Source: Pseudovibrio axinellae (lineage in GTDB: Bacteria; Pseudomonadota; Alphaproteobacteria; Rhizobiales; Stappiaceae). Taken from it: a stretch of 64,000 nucleotides of DNA. Numbering within the stretch: the first letter of the stretch is position 1; each line of letters begins with the position of its first letter. Where the stretch lies: contig NZ_FOFM01000012.1 of NCBI RefSeq assembly GCF_900110875.1, forward strand, positions 1 to 64,000, given 5' to 3'. The notes beneath the pieces are model-generated. The model had not been told where the DNA came from. It did not search any database and saw only the letters and a program-made list of their open reading frames with translations. Both the position numbers and the translations under genes were made by a program. Positions 33,963 through 44,100 of the stretch are shown piece by piece.

Positions 33963-34388
33963 ATGTCGACCAAATATTCAAAGAATTTGCAAACGTGGCT
34001 GGACATGCTGGAGGAAGGCAAGGACCTTTCCAAGTTGTCTGCTCAAATCGCACAGGACTGCGTGTTTTATAGCCCGGTGTTGCACACACCGCAAAAAGGT
34101 CAGCAGCTCACCACCATGTATCTTTATGGCGCCTCGCAGGTGCTTGGTGTTAATAAGAGCTTCAAATACATACGTATTTTGGACTGTGAAGAGAATGCTG
34201 TGCTTGAGTTCGAGACCGAAATTGACGGTATTATCGTCAACGGGATTGATATGATCCATTGGAATGAAGAGGGCTTGATTGACGACTTTAAGGTGATGTT
34301 GCGTCCGCTGAAAGCCATGACGATTGTACAGACAAAAATGGCAGAGCTGTTGGAAACAATTAAGACACCAGCAAAGATCTCAGGATAA
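33963..34388 (+). CDS. SnoaL-like/NTF2-fold protein
   Basis: A 141-residue protein with the cone-shaped NTF2-like (SnoaL) pattern: a helical start WLDMLEEGKDLSKLSAQIA, DCVFYSPVLHTPQKGQQ, and the closing strands AVLEFETEIDGIIVNGIDMI and HWNEEGLIDDFKVMLRPLKA. Such folds serve as isomerases, hydratases or binding proteins; no catalytic set can be assigned. I use the ATG at 33963, with GGGAGGA upstream, and drop 27 residues of the open frame. Single gene before the cyo operon. Confidence 0.8.
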   Translation: MSTKYSKNLQTWLDMLEEGKDLSKLSAQIAQDCVFYSPVLHTPQKGQQLTTMYLYGASQVLGVNKSFKYIRILDCEENAVLEFETEIDGIIVNGIDMIHWNEEGLIDDFKVMLRPLKAMTIVQTKMAELLETIKTPAKISG

Positions 34389-34400
34389 ACTTCAAAGCAT

Positions 34401-34435
34401 AGGGGAGTAAATAGTAACCACTTTGTTGCTCCCCT
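34401..34435 (+). terminator. Hairpin after the SnoaL-like gene
   Basis: AGGGGAGTAA (34401-34410) pairs with TTGCTCCCCT (34426-34435), one G-T wobble. No T-run; probable terminator of limited strength. Confidence 0.45.
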
Positions 34436-34557
34436 CATAGAATTACCTCCTGAAATCTACTGGATCTCATGTAGTCTCACCTTCCCCTTAAATCTTCTGT
34501 AATCCCCTGCCTCTTGAATACTCCCCGTTAGGTCACCCAATCCTGCGCGGGAAAACG

Positions 34558-35484
34558 ATGAAACATCTATTTTTAAGAGCTTTCATATGGGGAATAAGTC
34601 TGCTGGGTCTGCTGCTTGTTGTAGCGGGATGCAGCTTGCAAACCTCTCCAATCGCTGACCCTAAAGGCCCGATTGCCTTGATGGAGCGCGATCTGCTTTA
34701 CACTGCGTTCTTTATTATGCTGATCGTGGTTATTCCCGTTTTCATAATGGTGTTCTGGTTCGCCTGGCGGTACCGCGCCAAAGGGGGAAGCGGAGAATAT
34801 AAGCCAGAATGGAGCAAGTCCCGCACGATCGAGGTCTTTGTCTGGTCTATTCCAACGGTCATCATTATTGCGCTTGGTTATCTGGTGTGGACTTATTCTC
34901 ACCTGTTGGACCCATATAAAAAGATCGCGGCGCCGGAGAACACCATCAATGTGCAGGTGATTGCTCAAGATTGGAAATGGCTCTTTATCTACCCGGAACT
35001 TGGCATCGCCTCAGTCAATGAACTTGCCTTCCCCGCGGATAAAGCCATCAGTTTGAAGCTGACGTCCGATACGGTCATGAACTCCTTCCTCATTCCCGCA
35101 TTAGGGGGACAAATCTATGCCATGGCCGGCATGACCACACAGCTGAATCTGCAAGCCAACGAGCCGGGCCGCTTCCGTGGTCGCAACACACAGTACAGCG
35201 GTGATGGGTATTCCATGCAGTTTTTTGATGCGGTGGCTATGACAACACAAGAGTTTGAGGACTGGGTTGCCAACGTCAAAGCCCAAAGTAAACCATTGTC
35301 CACGGTCACCTACAACGAACTGGCCAAGCCAAGTATCGAGCATGATGTCGAGTTCTTCTCCTGGGTCAAACCTGGCCTGTTTGAGGAGGTCTTGAAAAAG
35401 TATGCCAGGCGGCCTGCCCCCACACTGCGACGGCACACGCCGCCACCCACCCAGACCAATTGCGAGGGGAATAAACCATGCTAG
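34558..35484 (+). CDS. cyoA: Cytochrome o ubiquinol oxidase subunit II
   Basis: A 308-residue subunit of the heme-copper bo3-type quinol oxidase. It has a lipoprotein signal (LLVVAGC, lipobox Cys about residue 22), two membrane segments and a cupredoxin domain (residues 125-230; [36 protein letters not shown]). Where cytochrome c oxidases carry the CuA Cys pair, this protein reads [11 protein letters not shown], so CuA is absent, as expected for a quinol oxidase. The tail is Pro/Thr-rich. It overlaps cyoB by seven bases and heads cyoABCD. Confidence 0.95.
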   Translation: MKHLFLRAFIWGISLLGLLLVVAGCSLQTSPIADPKGPIALMERDLLYTAFFIMLIVVIPVFIMVFWFAWRYRAKGGSGEYKPEWSKSRTIEVFVWSIPTVIIIALGYLVWTYSHLLDPYKKIAAPENTINVQVIAQDWKWLFIYPELGIASVNELAFPADKAISLKLTSDTVMNSFLIPALGGQIYAMAGMTTQLNLQANEPGRFRGRNTQYSGDGYSMQFFDAVAMTTQEFEDWVANVKAQSKPLSTVTYNELAKPSIEHDVEFFSWVKPGLFEEVLKKYARRPAPTLRRHTPPPTQTNCEGNKPC

Positions 35485-37481
35485 GCCGACTGGGTTTTGA
35501 CTCCCTTCCCTTCTACAGCCCCGTGGCTTTTGGCGGCGCCTCTGTCACTGTACTTGGCGGCCTTGCCGTGTTTGTGCTGGTCACTTATTTCGGTAAGTGG
35601 CGGTATTTCTGGGAGGAATGGCTGACGTCGCTGGACCATAAACGTATCGGCATCATGTATATTGTACTGGCACTGATTATGCTGGTGCGCGGCTTCGTTG
35701 ATGCGCTCATGATGCGGGCACAACAGGCCATTGCGCTAAACAATAACGGCTACCTTGCGCCCGAGCATTTCGATCAGGTGTTCAGCTCTCACGGGACGAT
35801 CATGATTTTCTTCATGGCAATGCCCTTCCTGACTGGCCTGGTCAACATCGTGGTCCCTCAGCAAATCGGCGCGCGCGATGTGGCCTTTCCGTTCATGAAC
35901 TCCATCAGCTTATGGCTCACCGCCGCAGGTGCAGCGCTGGTGATGGTTTCCCTGGTGATCGGCAAATTCTCGACGGCAGGCTGGACCGGCTATCCGCCTT
36001 ATTCCGGTGCACTGTATAGCCCCGGCGTGGGTGTTGACTACTGGGTCTGGGCTGTATTGATCAGCGGCATTGGCAGCACGATGACGGGGATAAACTTTAT
36101 CGTCACGATCATAAAATGCCGTACCCCCTCCATGCGCCTCATGCAAATGCCACTTTTTACTTGGACCATTTTATGCACTAGTGCCTTGATGGCATTCGCT
36201 TTTCCAGCGCTCACAGTCGTTACAGCGATGCTTGCTTTGGACCGAGTTCTAGAGTTCCATTTCTTCACCAACGCACTTGGTGGAAACATGATGAACTACG
36301 TGAACCTGTTCTGGATTTGGGGGCATCCAGAAGTCTACATCCTCATCCTACCCGCCTTTGGCGTTTACTCAGAAGTGACCGCAACCTTCTCTCAGAAAAG
36401 GCTTTTTGGATATAAATCACTGGTGTATGCCACCGCAGCTATTACCATTTTGTCCTTCTCGGTCTGGCTGCACCATTTCTTCACCATGGGCTCAGGTCCC
36501 AACGTAAACGCTGTCTTTGGCATGGCAACGATGATTATCGCGGTGCCGACCGGTGTGAAAATCTTTGATTGGGTTTTCACGATGTATAAGGGTCGGATCA
36601 TCTTTCATCCGTCCATGTTATTCACGATCGGTTTTCTGATTACGTTTGTAATTGGAGGTGTTTCCGGTGTGCTTCTTGCGATCCCTCCCGCGGATTTTCT
36701 GATGCATAACTCAACCTTCCTCGTGGCCCACTTCCACAATGTGCTGATCCCGGGAGCGGTGTTTGGGTACTTCGCTGGTTTCCAGTATTGGTTTCCAAAG
36801 GCAGTTGGGTTCAAGTTGAATAAGAAGTGGGGCGTTCGCTCGTTCTGGTTCTGGATCATCGGCTTTTATGTGGCCTTCATGCCGCTCTATGCCCTTGGTT
36901 TCCTTGGAATGACCCGCCGAATGGAGCGTTATGAACTGGCTGAATGGCAACCTTATTTGATGGTTGCGGCCCTTGGTGCACTTTTTGTTTTGATGGGAAT
37001 AATATGCCAGGGCATGCAGCTTTACGTCAGCATACGTGATCGTGATCGTGAACAGAACATGGACGTCACCGGAGACCCATACAACGGACGCACCTTGGAG
37101 TGGCAAACCTCGTCACCGCCTGCCGAGTATAACTTTGCCAAGATCCCCGAGGTTCGTGAGTTGGATGCGTTCTGGGATATGAAACAGCGCGGTGTGGCTT
37201 ATGCCCCTCAAGCGCCCTATGAGGATATCCACCTGCCGCGCAATACCGGCATTGGCGTATTCCTCGGAGGACTTGGTTTTCTCCTTGGGTTCGCTGTCAC
37301 CTGGTACATCTGGTGGCTCGTCGCGCTCTGCTTTATTGGCATCCTCACCTGCCTCATCGTGCGAGCTTCGCAGGACCATACCTTTGAGATCATCCCTGCT
37401 GCAGAGATTGAGGCCCATGAGACTGCCCGCTTCAAAGCCTTAGCGGAACACAAACAAGCACCGGGGGACTTCTGGTCATGA
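35478..37481 (+). CDS. cyoB: Cytochrome o ubiquinol oxidase subunit I
   Basis: Catalytic subunit of 667 residues with about 15 membrane segments, holding low-spin heme, the binuclear heme-copper site and proton channels. Seen are [20 protein letters not shown] (heme-binding His), [17 protein letters not shown] (CuB ligand, cross-linked Tyr and channel Glu), WLHHFFTMG (CuB His pair) and [15 protein letters not shown] (heme ligands). It oxidises ubiquinol and reduces oxygen to water while pumping protons. Overlaps cyoC by four bases. Confidence 0.97.
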   Translation: MLGRLGFDSLPFYSPVAFGGASVTVLGGLAVFVLVTYFGKWRYFWEEWLTSLDHKRIGIMYIVLALIMLVRGFVDALMMRAQQAIALNNNGYLAPEHFDQVFSSHGTIMIFFMAMPFLTGLVNIVVPQQIGARDVAFPFMNSISLWLTAAGAALVMVSLVIGKFSTAGWTGYPPYSGALYSPGVGVDYWVWAVLISGIGSTMTGINFIVTIIKCRTPSMRLMQMPLFTWTILCTSALMAFAFPALTVVTAMLALDRVLEFHFFTNALGGNMMNYVNLFWIWGHPEVYILILPAFGVYSEVTATFSQKRLFGYKSLVYATAAITILSFSVWLHHFFTMGSGPNVNAVFGMATMIIAVPTGVKIFDWVFTMYKGRIIFHPSMLFTIGFLITFVIGGVSGVLLAIPPADFLMHNSTFLVAHFHNVLIPGAVFGYFAGFQYWFPKAVGFKLNKKWGVRSFWFWIIGFYVAFMPLYALGFLGMTRRMERYELAEWQPYLMVAALGALFVLMGIICQGMQLYVSIRDRDREQNMDVTGDPYNGRTLEWQTSSPPAEYNFAKIPEVRELDAFWDMKQRGVAYAPQAPYEDIHLPRNTGIGVFLGGLGFLLGFAVTWYIWWLVALCFIGILTCLIVRASQDHTFEIIPAAEIEAHETARFKALAEHKQAPGDFWS

Positions 37482-38086
37482 ACTCATACAGACCAACGAC
37501 ATCCAGGTCACCCGGACCGACCGAAGAGACTTTAGATGTCAGGGACTTCGGTTTCTGGCTCTATCTGATGACTGATGCAGTCATCTTTTCTCTTTTGTTT
37601 GCAACCTATGTGGTGATGTTTCAAAACACAGCAACAGGCCCATTGCCTGTAGAGGTTTTTGATATCAAACATGTCTTCGCTGAAACTATGTTTTTGTTGG
37701 TTTCAAGCGTAACGTTCGGCTTTGCCTCATTGGCTTGTGTGAGGGAGCATAAAGGACAGGCTATCATCTGGCTCATAGTCACGATCATCTTCGGCCTTGG
37801 TTTTATCTCGCTGGAAGTGGCTGAATTTGTCGGAATGATAAATTCCGGAGCCGCACCGCAAACCAGCGGGTTCCTAACGGCATTTTTCTCACTGGTTGGC
37901 ACACACGGAGCGCATGTCAGCCTTGGGATGATCGGAATTACGGTCATGATTTTTCAAATACTGATCAAGGGACTTACTTCACCAGTCAAGTCTCGTCTCC
38001 ACCGCCTCGGCATGTTCTGGCATTTTCTAGACATCGTCTGGATTGGCATATTTTCAATCGTCTATATGCCGGCCTGGCTGATTTAG
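37478..38086 (+). CDS. cyoC: Cytochrome o ubiquinol oxidase subunit III
   Basis: A 202-residue COX3-like subunit with five membrane segments. [21 protein letters not shown] near the start and [19 protein letters not shown] and [17 protein letters not shown] near the end are family marks (described in pieces). It starts in the ATGA overlap with cyoB, which implies coupled translation. Subunit III stabilises the oxidase complex. Confidence 0.95.
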   Translation: MNSYRPTTSRSPGPTEETLDVRDFGFWLYLMTDAVIFSLLFATYVVMFQNTATGPLPVEVFDIKHVFAETMFLLVSSVTFGFASLACVREHKGQAIIWLIVTIIFGLGFISLEVAEFVGMINSGAAPQTSGFLTAFFSLVGTHGAHVSLGMIGITVMIFQILIKGLTSPVKSRLHRLGMFWHFLDIVWIGIFSIVYMPAWLI

Positions 38087-38095
38087 GAGGGAAAC

Positions 38096-38398
38096 ATGCA
38101 GCCACACTCATCCAATACGAGAAAGCTTGTCACTGGGTTTGTCCTTGCTTTGGCACTCACGCTCATTGCCTTTGCGGCCGTCTGGACCTTGGCGTTTCCA
38201 GTTGAACTGACGTTCGGGATCATAGCAATCTCTGCACTCTTTCAGGTTGCGGTACACCTTCACTATTTCCTTGGGATAGACAGTAAAACGCCCGTCGAGA
38301 ATATTCTTGCAATGGCCTTTGCCGGGGTTCTGATCTTCCTGATGGTCGGTGGCTCACTGTGGATTATGTTTGACCTGTATGAGCGTATGATGATGTGA
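38096..38398 (+). CDS. cyoD: Cytochrome o ubiquinol oxidase subunit IV
   Basis: A 100-residue protein with three membrane segments (TGFVLALALTLIAFAAVWTL start; FQVAVHLHYFLGID; FAGVLIFLMVGGSLWIMFDL), the CyoD pattern. GGAGGGAAAC precedes the ATG, nine bases after cyoC. No cyoE (heme O synthase) follows, so that function must be encoded elsewhere. The stop lies only 17 bases from the end of the convergent glycosyltransferase gene. Confidence 0.93.
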   Translation: MQPHSSNTRKLVTGFVLALALTLIAFAAVWTLAFPVELTFGIIAISALFQVAVHLHYFLGIDSKTPVENILAMAFAGVLIFLMVGGSLWIMFDLYERMMM

Positions 38399-38415
38399 CC
38401 TTTTCGCGTTGTTCA

Positions 38416-39429
38416 TTATGGCGCGGCAGCTGAGAACGCGACGAGGTTCTTCAAGAACTTTTGTGTTGCCTGATCCCATGAGAAAGTTTGAGCGTGCGCA
38501 ATGCAATCCTTTGCCTTCATTGGCAAAGCCCGTTTGATTGCCTCTGACAAGTCTTCATCCACCGCGCCGACCGGAGCTGTGCCGATGATATCTTTGGGGC
38601 CGGTAACGGGAAAAGCTGCAACGGGAATGCCGCAGGCCATCGCTTCCAAGTTTACAAGACCGAACGTGTCTGTTTTTGATGGGAATACCATTACATCTGC
38701 GCCGCAATACGCTTTGACAAGGTCGTCTCCCACCTTTGAACCTGTGAACACAGCAGATGGGTAGCGTTTTGCAAGCGCTGAGAGGTCTGGCCCATCACCC
38801 ACCAGGATTTTTGTGCCTGGCAATTCCAGATCCAAGAACGCTGCAAGATTCTTCTCTGGCGCAATACGGCCAACATACAGCATGATAGGTTTGGGAAGAC
38901 CTTCGAACTCAGCGGACGCAACTGGTCTAAACTTGCTGAGATCTACGCCACGCGGCCAACACACAACACGAGGTATGCCAACTTCTTTTGCAGTTTCCAT
39001 CATATTGGAGGTTGTTACCATGGTGTATGCAGCTTGATTATGGAAGGCCGCCAACACCTTATAGAGCCATGATGTGGAAAGCCCGGTCCGGATCGCTATG
39101 TACTCTGGATATTTGGAAAGCCATGAGCTTGTGAATTGGTAGTTGTAGCGCCGACAGAACTTTCGTGCAGCCCAGCCAAGTGGGCCTTCTGTCAATATGT
39201 GTAGTGCATCAGGTTCAAGCTCTCGCAACCTCCTGGCGAGCTTACGACTGGGCGTCACTGCAAGTTTAATATCAGGGTAGGTTGGCAGAGGAATTTGTGG
39301 GAATTGGTCAGGTGTAATCAGGGTGACGTCATGCCCCATGGCAGTGAGTTCGCGGCGAGTAATTTCTAATACACGAACAACGCCGTTTATTTGCGGATGC
39401 CAAGCATCAGAGACGATCACTATTTTCAT
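38416..39429 (-). CDS. GT4-family glycosyltransferase, probable glycolipid synthase
   Basis: A 337-residue GT-B fold transferase of family 4. It opens VIVSDAWHPQINGVVRVLE, has the phosphate-binding segment YVGRIAPEKNLAAFLDL and the donor-site E-x7-E motif in KTDTFGLVNLEAMACGIPVA. Starts at ATG 39429 behind GGAG, removing 20 residues of the open frame. The upstream neighbour is sqdB, 20 bases away in the same operon, so the enzyme probably transfers sulfoquinovose or a related acidic sugar to diacylglycerol, like cyanobacterial SqdX or the promiscuous Agrobacterium Agt. A mannosyltransferase role is the main alternative. Confidence 0.82.
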   Translation of the reverse strand: MKIVIVSDAWHPQINGVVRVLEITRRELTAMGHDVTLITPDQFPQIPLPTYPDIKLAVTPSRKLARRLRELEPDALHILTEGPLGWAARKFCRRYNYQFTSSWLSKYPEYIAIRTGLSTSWLYKVLAAFHNQAAYTMVTTSNMMETAKEVGIPRVVCWPRGVDLSKFRPVASAEFEGLPKPIMLYVGRIAPEKNLAAFLDLELPGTKILVGDGPDLSALAKRYPSAVFTGSKVGDDLVKAYCGADVMVFPSKTDTFGLVNLEAMACGIPVAAFPVTGPKDIIGTAPVGAVDEDLSEAIKRALPMKAKDCIAHAQTFSWDQATQKFLKNLVAFSAAAP

Positions 39430-39449
39430 TGGCCATGCTCCGCTGTCGA

Positions 39450-40607
39450 CTACCACAAAGACACACAGGGAATCTTGGTTGTGTCGCAACGATGCGCATA
39501 TTTGCGGGCGATTTGCGTCACCTCCTCAAGGAGACCATCGCTCAAAGTGATTGGTTTAAGCCCCATCTCCAGTAGTTGATGGTTTGCAACGATAAGCTCG
39601 TTCTCAGCAGCTTCCTTACGCGGGTTATCCAGATAAGCGATATCTGCGTTTGTCATGCTGGAGACCATTGCAGCGAGGTCTCTCACCCGGTGAACCTCAG
39701 TCATTTGGTTGAGGATCTTCACGCGGTCCCCGCGTTCGGGAGGGTTTTGTACAGCCAACTTTATGCAGCGCACCGTATCTTGAAGGTGAATGAATGCCCG
39801 TGATTGCCCGCCTGTGCCGTACACCGTCAATGGATAACCAATGGCCCCTTGCATAAGGAAGCGGTTTAAGACGGTTCCGTAATCGCCATCATAATCAAAG
39901 CGGTTGATCAGACGCTCATCCATGGATGTTTGTTCAGTTTGCGTGCCCCAAACAATGCCTTGATGGAGATCTGTGATACGGAGCTCGTAGTTTTTTGCAT
40001 AGAACTGGAAGAACAGCTGATCCTGCGATTTAGTCATATGATATATGGAGCCAGGACTTGTTGGGTATAGTATTTCCTGCTCGCGCATCTTCCCATCAAC
40101 ATCAAGAAATACCTTCAAATAACCCTCGGGGATCTCGCAGCCTACGGTGCTGTAACCGTAGACACCCATGGTCCCTAAATGAACAATATGTGTATCAAGG
40201 CCTGCCTCTACGATTGCGGAGAGCAAATCATTGGTGGCATTCAAATTATTAGAAACGGTATACCGGCGATGCCATGACGATTTCATGGAATAAGGTGCTG
40301 CACGCTGTTCTGCAAAGTGGACGATCACGTCAGGCTTTTCGTGCTTTAGCAATTGCAAAAACCGATCATAGTCTTGGCCAACTGTCAGGTTTTCAAAACG
40401 GATCGTATTGCCTGTCAGCTCTTTCCATGCCGCCAGACGTTTGCTGATCGGTTGCATTGGAGTGAGGGAGCTTACTTCCAGCTCGATGTCGATTTTGCGA
40501 TGAGATAGATTATCAACAATGATGACATCATAACCAAGGCTGGAAAACAAAAGACTTGTAGGCCAACCGCAAAAGCCGTCACCGCCCAGTACCATAAGTT
40601 TGTCCAC
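39450..40607 (-). CDS. sqdB: UDP-sulfoquinovose synthase (SqdB)
   Basis: A 385-residue SDR-type sugar nucleotide enzyme that makes UDP-sulfoquinovose from UDP-glucose and sulfite. Marks are the NAD-binding VLGGDGFCGWPTSLLFSSLG with the SqdB-specific Cys-Gly-Trp, HFAEQRAAPYSM, LGTMGVYGYS and the Y-x3-K-type IYHMTKSQDQLF. AGGAAGGA precedes a GTG at 40607, giving a length normal for SqdB; longer starts are poor. It forms an operon with a GT4 glycosyltransferase, the classic two-step sulfolipid (SQDG) arrangement. Confidence 0.92.
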   Translation of the reverse strand: MDKLMVLGGDGFCGWPTSLLFSSLGYDVIIVDNLSHRKIDIELEVSSLTPMQPISKRLAAWKELTGNTIRFENLTVGQDYDRFLQLLKHEKPDVIVHFAEQRAAPYSMKSSWHRRYTVSNNLNATNDLLSAIVEAGLDTHIVHLGTMGVYGYSTVGCEIPEGYLKVFLDVDGKMREQEILYPTSPGSIYHMTKSQDQLFFQFYAKNYELRITDLHQGIVWGTQTEQTSMDERLINRFDYDGDYGTVLNRFLMQGAIGYPLTVYGTGGQSRAFIHLQDTVRCIKLAVQNPPERGDRVKILNQMTEVHRVRDLAAMVSSMTNADIAYLDNPRKEAAENELIVANHQLLEMGLKPITLSDGLLEEVTQIARKYAHRCDTTKIPCVSLW

Positions 40608-41124
40608 GAAATCATCCTTCCTGAGGCATCTCTTGTCCAACTGACCTAGCACATAATTGGTACGTACTTATGAACAGCTCTCTTCACCTTGTTATGACTT
40701 ATTCTTCCCTTTCGAGATCTTTGTTGTTGGTTCGCGAATTTTACTCAAAACGTTTTTGGTGGATATAACTTGAAGTCTGACTTGGCGATGCATGAATACA
40801 TGCGCCTTACGGCCACTGCTCATTCAAAATGAAGCTTAAGCGCATTGAAAATCGCGATGATCAGCACATTTGAACCGCTTGTTATTAAGAACAGTTCCGC
40901 AGTGACAAGGTTAGTAAATACATTCTGGGAAAGAAACACATTGAAGCATATGAGCGTTAACTACTTGCGATTGATTAACCTGCAAGAAGGCAAGGCGTGA
41001 TAGAATGAAAGTGAGAGATCTAGAGAGTCTACTTATAGTTTCTTAATAATAATGGCCGCCACTACGGTATAAACAGCGTTTAATAGCTAAGGATGGGTCT
41101 GTTCAAGTTTTTGGAGAGGAACCG
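40608..41124. other. Intergenic promoter region, no gene
   Basis: 517 bases between divergent operons. I see no ORF with a ribosome binding site, no clear dyad and no terminator. The final 150 bases are AT-rich, as expected for the promoter of the TRAP operon. Confidence 0.45.
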
Positions 41125-42114
41125 ATGAAGACCAAGGTTATATCAATGGCGGGAGCTGCTGCCCTTGTTTTTTCTTGCACAACAGCGATGGCTGCGGAAA
41201 CAATACGCGTCACTCTTCAGTTGCCTGAAACGCATAGCATTGGCAAAAATTGGAATGCCTTTAAGGAGATTATCGAAGACAGGTCAGATGGAGACCTGAG
41301 CCTTCAGCTGTTCCCCTCTGCACAGCTTTTTACCGACAAGGAGGTTCCTGAAGCAGTTGGATCTGGTGCTGTTGAGGCAGGCTCCGCAGTCTTGGGCCGT
41401 TTTGCGGGCTCTGTGCCAGCCGCTGAAATCGTCAATCTACCATTCTTCTTTCGTGATGAAGCGCATTTGCGCGCAGCAGTCGCAAAAGGGTCCCCAATGC
41501 GTGAAATTCTCGACAATGCCATATTGGAAGAGACCGGAGCTCGGGTTTTGTGGTGGCAGGCTTACGGCCGTAACATTTACCTGAACAACGGCGACCCGAT
41601 CAAAACTCCGGATGATATCAAGGGTAAAAAAGTTCGTACCTATGGTAAAGTGCCGGGCTGGACAGTCGAAGCTCTTGGCGGCGCCCCAACACTTATGTCT
41701 GCTTCCAAGCAATTCCTTGCCTACCAGCAAGGGGCTGTTGATGTCGGCATGACGGGGACCTCAGGTGTAATCAGTCGGAAACTCTACGAAGTCATGGAAA
41801 ACATGACACTCTCCTATGACTCTGCAATCGAACTCGTTGCAGTGATCAACAATAATTTCTTCGAGGGGCTCTCTGCCGAAAACCAGAAGATCATTCTTGA
41901 GGCTGCAGCTGTGGTTGAAAAGCAATTGCGTAATGAAGTCTATTCTGGCGAAGATGCATTGGTTGCAAGCGTTGAAGACAAAATCAACGTCGTTCGTTTG
42001 AGCGATGAAGAACGGGCAAAGTGGGTTGAAGCTACCGCCTCTGTTCAGGACCGTTTTGTTGAAGCAGCTGGCCCTGTTGGGGCACAAGCTGTCGAGGCTG
42101 CCAAAAAAATGTAG
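41125..42114 (+). CDS. dctP: TRAP transporter solute-binding protein (DctP family)
   Basis: A 329-residue periplasmic receptor. The signal peptide ends at TAMA|AETIRV. Core features are GSGAVEAGSAVLGRFAGSVP, FFFRDEAHLRAAVAKGSPM and the ligand Arg segment IKGKKVRTYGKVPGWTVEALG. GGAGAGGAACCG precedes the ATG. A 183-base gap with a small GC hairpin (42124-42140) separates it from dctQ. It belongs to an operon ending with an isocitrate-lyase-family gene, which suggests a branched or substituted C4-type carboxylate as solute; this is inference. Confidence 0.92.
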   Translation: MKTKVISMAGAAALVFSCTTAMAAETIRVTLQLPETHSIGKNWNAFKEIIEDRSDGDLSLQLFPSAQLFTDKEVPEAVGSGAVEAGSAVLGRFAGSVPAAEIVNLPFFFRDEAHLRAAVAKGSPMREILDNAILEETGARVLWWQAYGRNIYLNNGDPIKTPDDIKGKKVRTYGKVPGWTVEALGGAPTLMSASKQFLAYQQGAVDVGMTGTSGVISRKLYEVMENMTLSYDSAIELVAVINNNFFEGLSAENQKIILEAAAVVEKQLRNEVYSGEDALVASVEDKINVVRLSDEERAKWVEATASVQDRFVEAAGPVGAQAVEAAKKM

Positions 42115-42297
42115 GGAATCTCGGGCGCCCTGTTTGCGCCTGATCCTTGCGTCGCACTGGCCGCGTTTATGAAACCCTAAAAGGGAGCCCATTGGCACAT
42201 TTTCCTTATCCTAATGCCCTTTCACGACAGGATGGTTGCCCTTTTAAATCTATGAGACGCGCAACTACCCCTCAGGAAACATATTTGGTACGCTGTT

Positions 42298-42804
42298 GTG
42301 ATTAAGCTCATCGATAGTATCTCAGAATTCACCGGTAAGGTTGCCGCGTGGGTGTTCTTTGCAATTGGCTTCTTCATTACGTATGAGGTCATTTCTCGTT
42401 ACGTGTTCAACAGCCCCACTGTCTGGGTCGACGAAGTTTCTCGTATTGGGCAAATTTGGGCAGCGTACCTTGCTGGGGCTTTCGCGCTTAAGCACCGTGA
42501 GATGATTGTTATCGACATTGCTTTCCGCAGACCGGATACCACGATCCGCAAAGTTGTCGAAACCTTTGCAATTTGTGTGGTGATCTTGTTTTGCCTGACT
42601 GCTGTTTGGTACGGCTATGGCCTTTGGCTTAAATCCACGCTTCGTGGTCACACGACAGATACATACTTGGCTCTTCCAAAGTGGTTTACACAGGCCTCTG
42701 TCTGGTTTGGATTTGGTTTGTTAGGGCTGCAGGCAATTGCCGAGGCGGTAAAGATCTGGACCGTTGGAATCCCAGCAGATGAAACGCTGCGACATGAAGT
42801 TTAG
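42298..42804 (+). CDS. dctQ: TRAP transporter small permease (DctQ)
   Basis: A 168-residue membrane protein with four segments: VAAWVFFAIGFFITYEVISR, IGQIWAAYLAGAFALKHREM, FAICVVILFCLTAVWYGYG and VWFGFGLLGLQAIAEAVKI. The RYVFNSPTVWVDEVSRI loop is typical of DctQ. The start is a GTG without a strong ribosome binding site. dctM starts nine bases after its stop. Confidence 0.88.
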   Translation: MIKLIDSISEFTGKVAAWVFFAIGFFITYEVISRYVFNSPTVWVDEVSRIGQIWAAYLAGAFALKHREMIVIDIAFRRPDTTIRKVVETFAICVVILFCLTAVWYGYGLWLKSTLRGHTTDTYLALPKWFTQASVWFGFGLLGLQAIAEAVKIWTVGIPADETLRHEV

Positions 42805-42813
42805 GGGCATCTG

Positions 42814-44085
42814 ATGACCGCATTCTTTGTTCTCGCGGCCCTGTTGCTGCTTCTTGTTTTGCGTGTTCCGGTGGCTTTCGCGCTTGGTTCGCTAGGCGTG
42901 TTTTTGCTCTGGTATTTCCCTTTGCCTCTCAACGCCGTCCCGCAACGCTTATACGGAACTATGGACAGCTTTGAATTGCTTGCTGTGCCCATGTTCTTGC
43001 TCATGTCTAACGTACTTTTGAAAGGCGGCGTGGGGAAAGATCTCTTTGCAGCGGTGCAAAGCTGGGTTGGCCACTGGCCAGGTGGTCTGGGCGTTGCCAC
43101 GATCTTGTCCTGCGGTTTGTTTTCGGCAGTGTCTGGCTCGTCTGTTGCCACAGCTGCCACCATCGCAACCGTTGCTATCCCTGAGATGACCTCTCGCGGG
43201 TATGACCGCCCGTTTGTATTGGGTATGCTGGCCGCAGGTGGAACGCTCGGCATTCTCATTCCACCATCTATCCCGCTTATCCTATATGGCATCGTTACCG
43301 AAAGCTCGATCCCTAAATTGTTTCTGGCCGGTATCGGGCCGGGGCTTTTCCTTGCCAGTGTCTTCATCACCTACGGCATGTTGTATGCTCGCTTCAGCGG
43401 CAAGTATCAGCCCATTGAAAAGGCAAGTTGGAGTGAACGCAAACGCGCTACTTTGATGGCGTTGCCGACAATGTTGCTGGCCGGTTCTCTCATCGGTTCA
43501 ATTTACTTGGGTATTGCAACTCCTTCGGAAAGTGCAGGAGTTGGCTTTGTCTTAGCGCTGGTAATCACATTCGCTTTGGGCCGGATGAACTGGGAAAAGA
43601 TGAAAGAGGCCACCTACAAGTCCATGAAGACCACCACAATGGTGTTCCTCATTATTGCCGGTGCCAAGGTCTTCTCCTATGCCATCACGCTGTATCGCCT
43701 GCCTCAGGATATCTCAACGCTACTGACTACCAACATCTCCGACCCGACTATATTCATTTTGGCCGTTGGTTTGGTGCTGCTCATTGTTGGGTTCTTCCTT
43801 GAGTCCCTCAGCATGCTACTGATCATGGTGCCGGTGCTGTTTCCAGCGCTTAGTGGTATGGCGATTGACCCTATATGGTTTGGTATCTTTTTTGTCGTCT
43901 TGATCGAGACTGCGCTGATCACGCCTCCAGTGGGAATGAATTTGTTTATTATTCAAGCCGTTGGGAGGGCGAAACTATCAGAAGTGGCGAAAGGTGCATG
44001 GCCTTTTGCTCTTATGATGCTGGCGACAGCAGTTCTTCTTTACTATTGGCAAGGGCTTGCCCTGTATATCCCATACAACACATAG
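42814..44085 (+). CDS. dctM: TRAP transporter large permease (DctM)
   Basis: A 423-residue protein with about 12 membrane segments and DctM marks: GLFSAVSGSSVATAATIATV, AAGGTLGILIPPSIPLILYG and ALITPPVGMNLFIIQAVG. It forms the sodium-coupled channel with the preceding DctQ. The lyase gene follows 15 bases downstream on the same strand, so importer and enzyme are made together. Confidence 0.95.
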   Translation: MTAFFVLAALLLLLVLRVPVAFALGSLGVFLLWYFPLPLNAVPQRLYGTMDSFELLAVPMFLLMSNVLLKGGVGKDLFAAVQSWVGHWPGGLGVATILSCGLFSAVSGSSVATAATIATVAIPEMTSRGYDRPFVLGMLAAGGTLGILIPPSIPLILYGIVTESSIPKLFLAGIGPGLFLASVFITYGMLYARFSGKYQPIEKASWSERKRATLMALPTMLLAGSLIGSIYLGIATPSESAGVGFVLALVITFALGRMNWEKMKEATYKSMKTTTMVFLIIAGAKVFSYAITLYRLPQDISTLLTTNISDPTIFILAVGLVLLIVGFFLESLSMLLIMVPVLFPALSGMAIDPIWFGIFFVVLIETALITPPVGMNLFIIQAVGRAKLSEVAKGAWPFALMMLATAVLLYYWQGLALYIPYNT

Positions 44086-44100
44086 ATTGAGAGCAAGACC

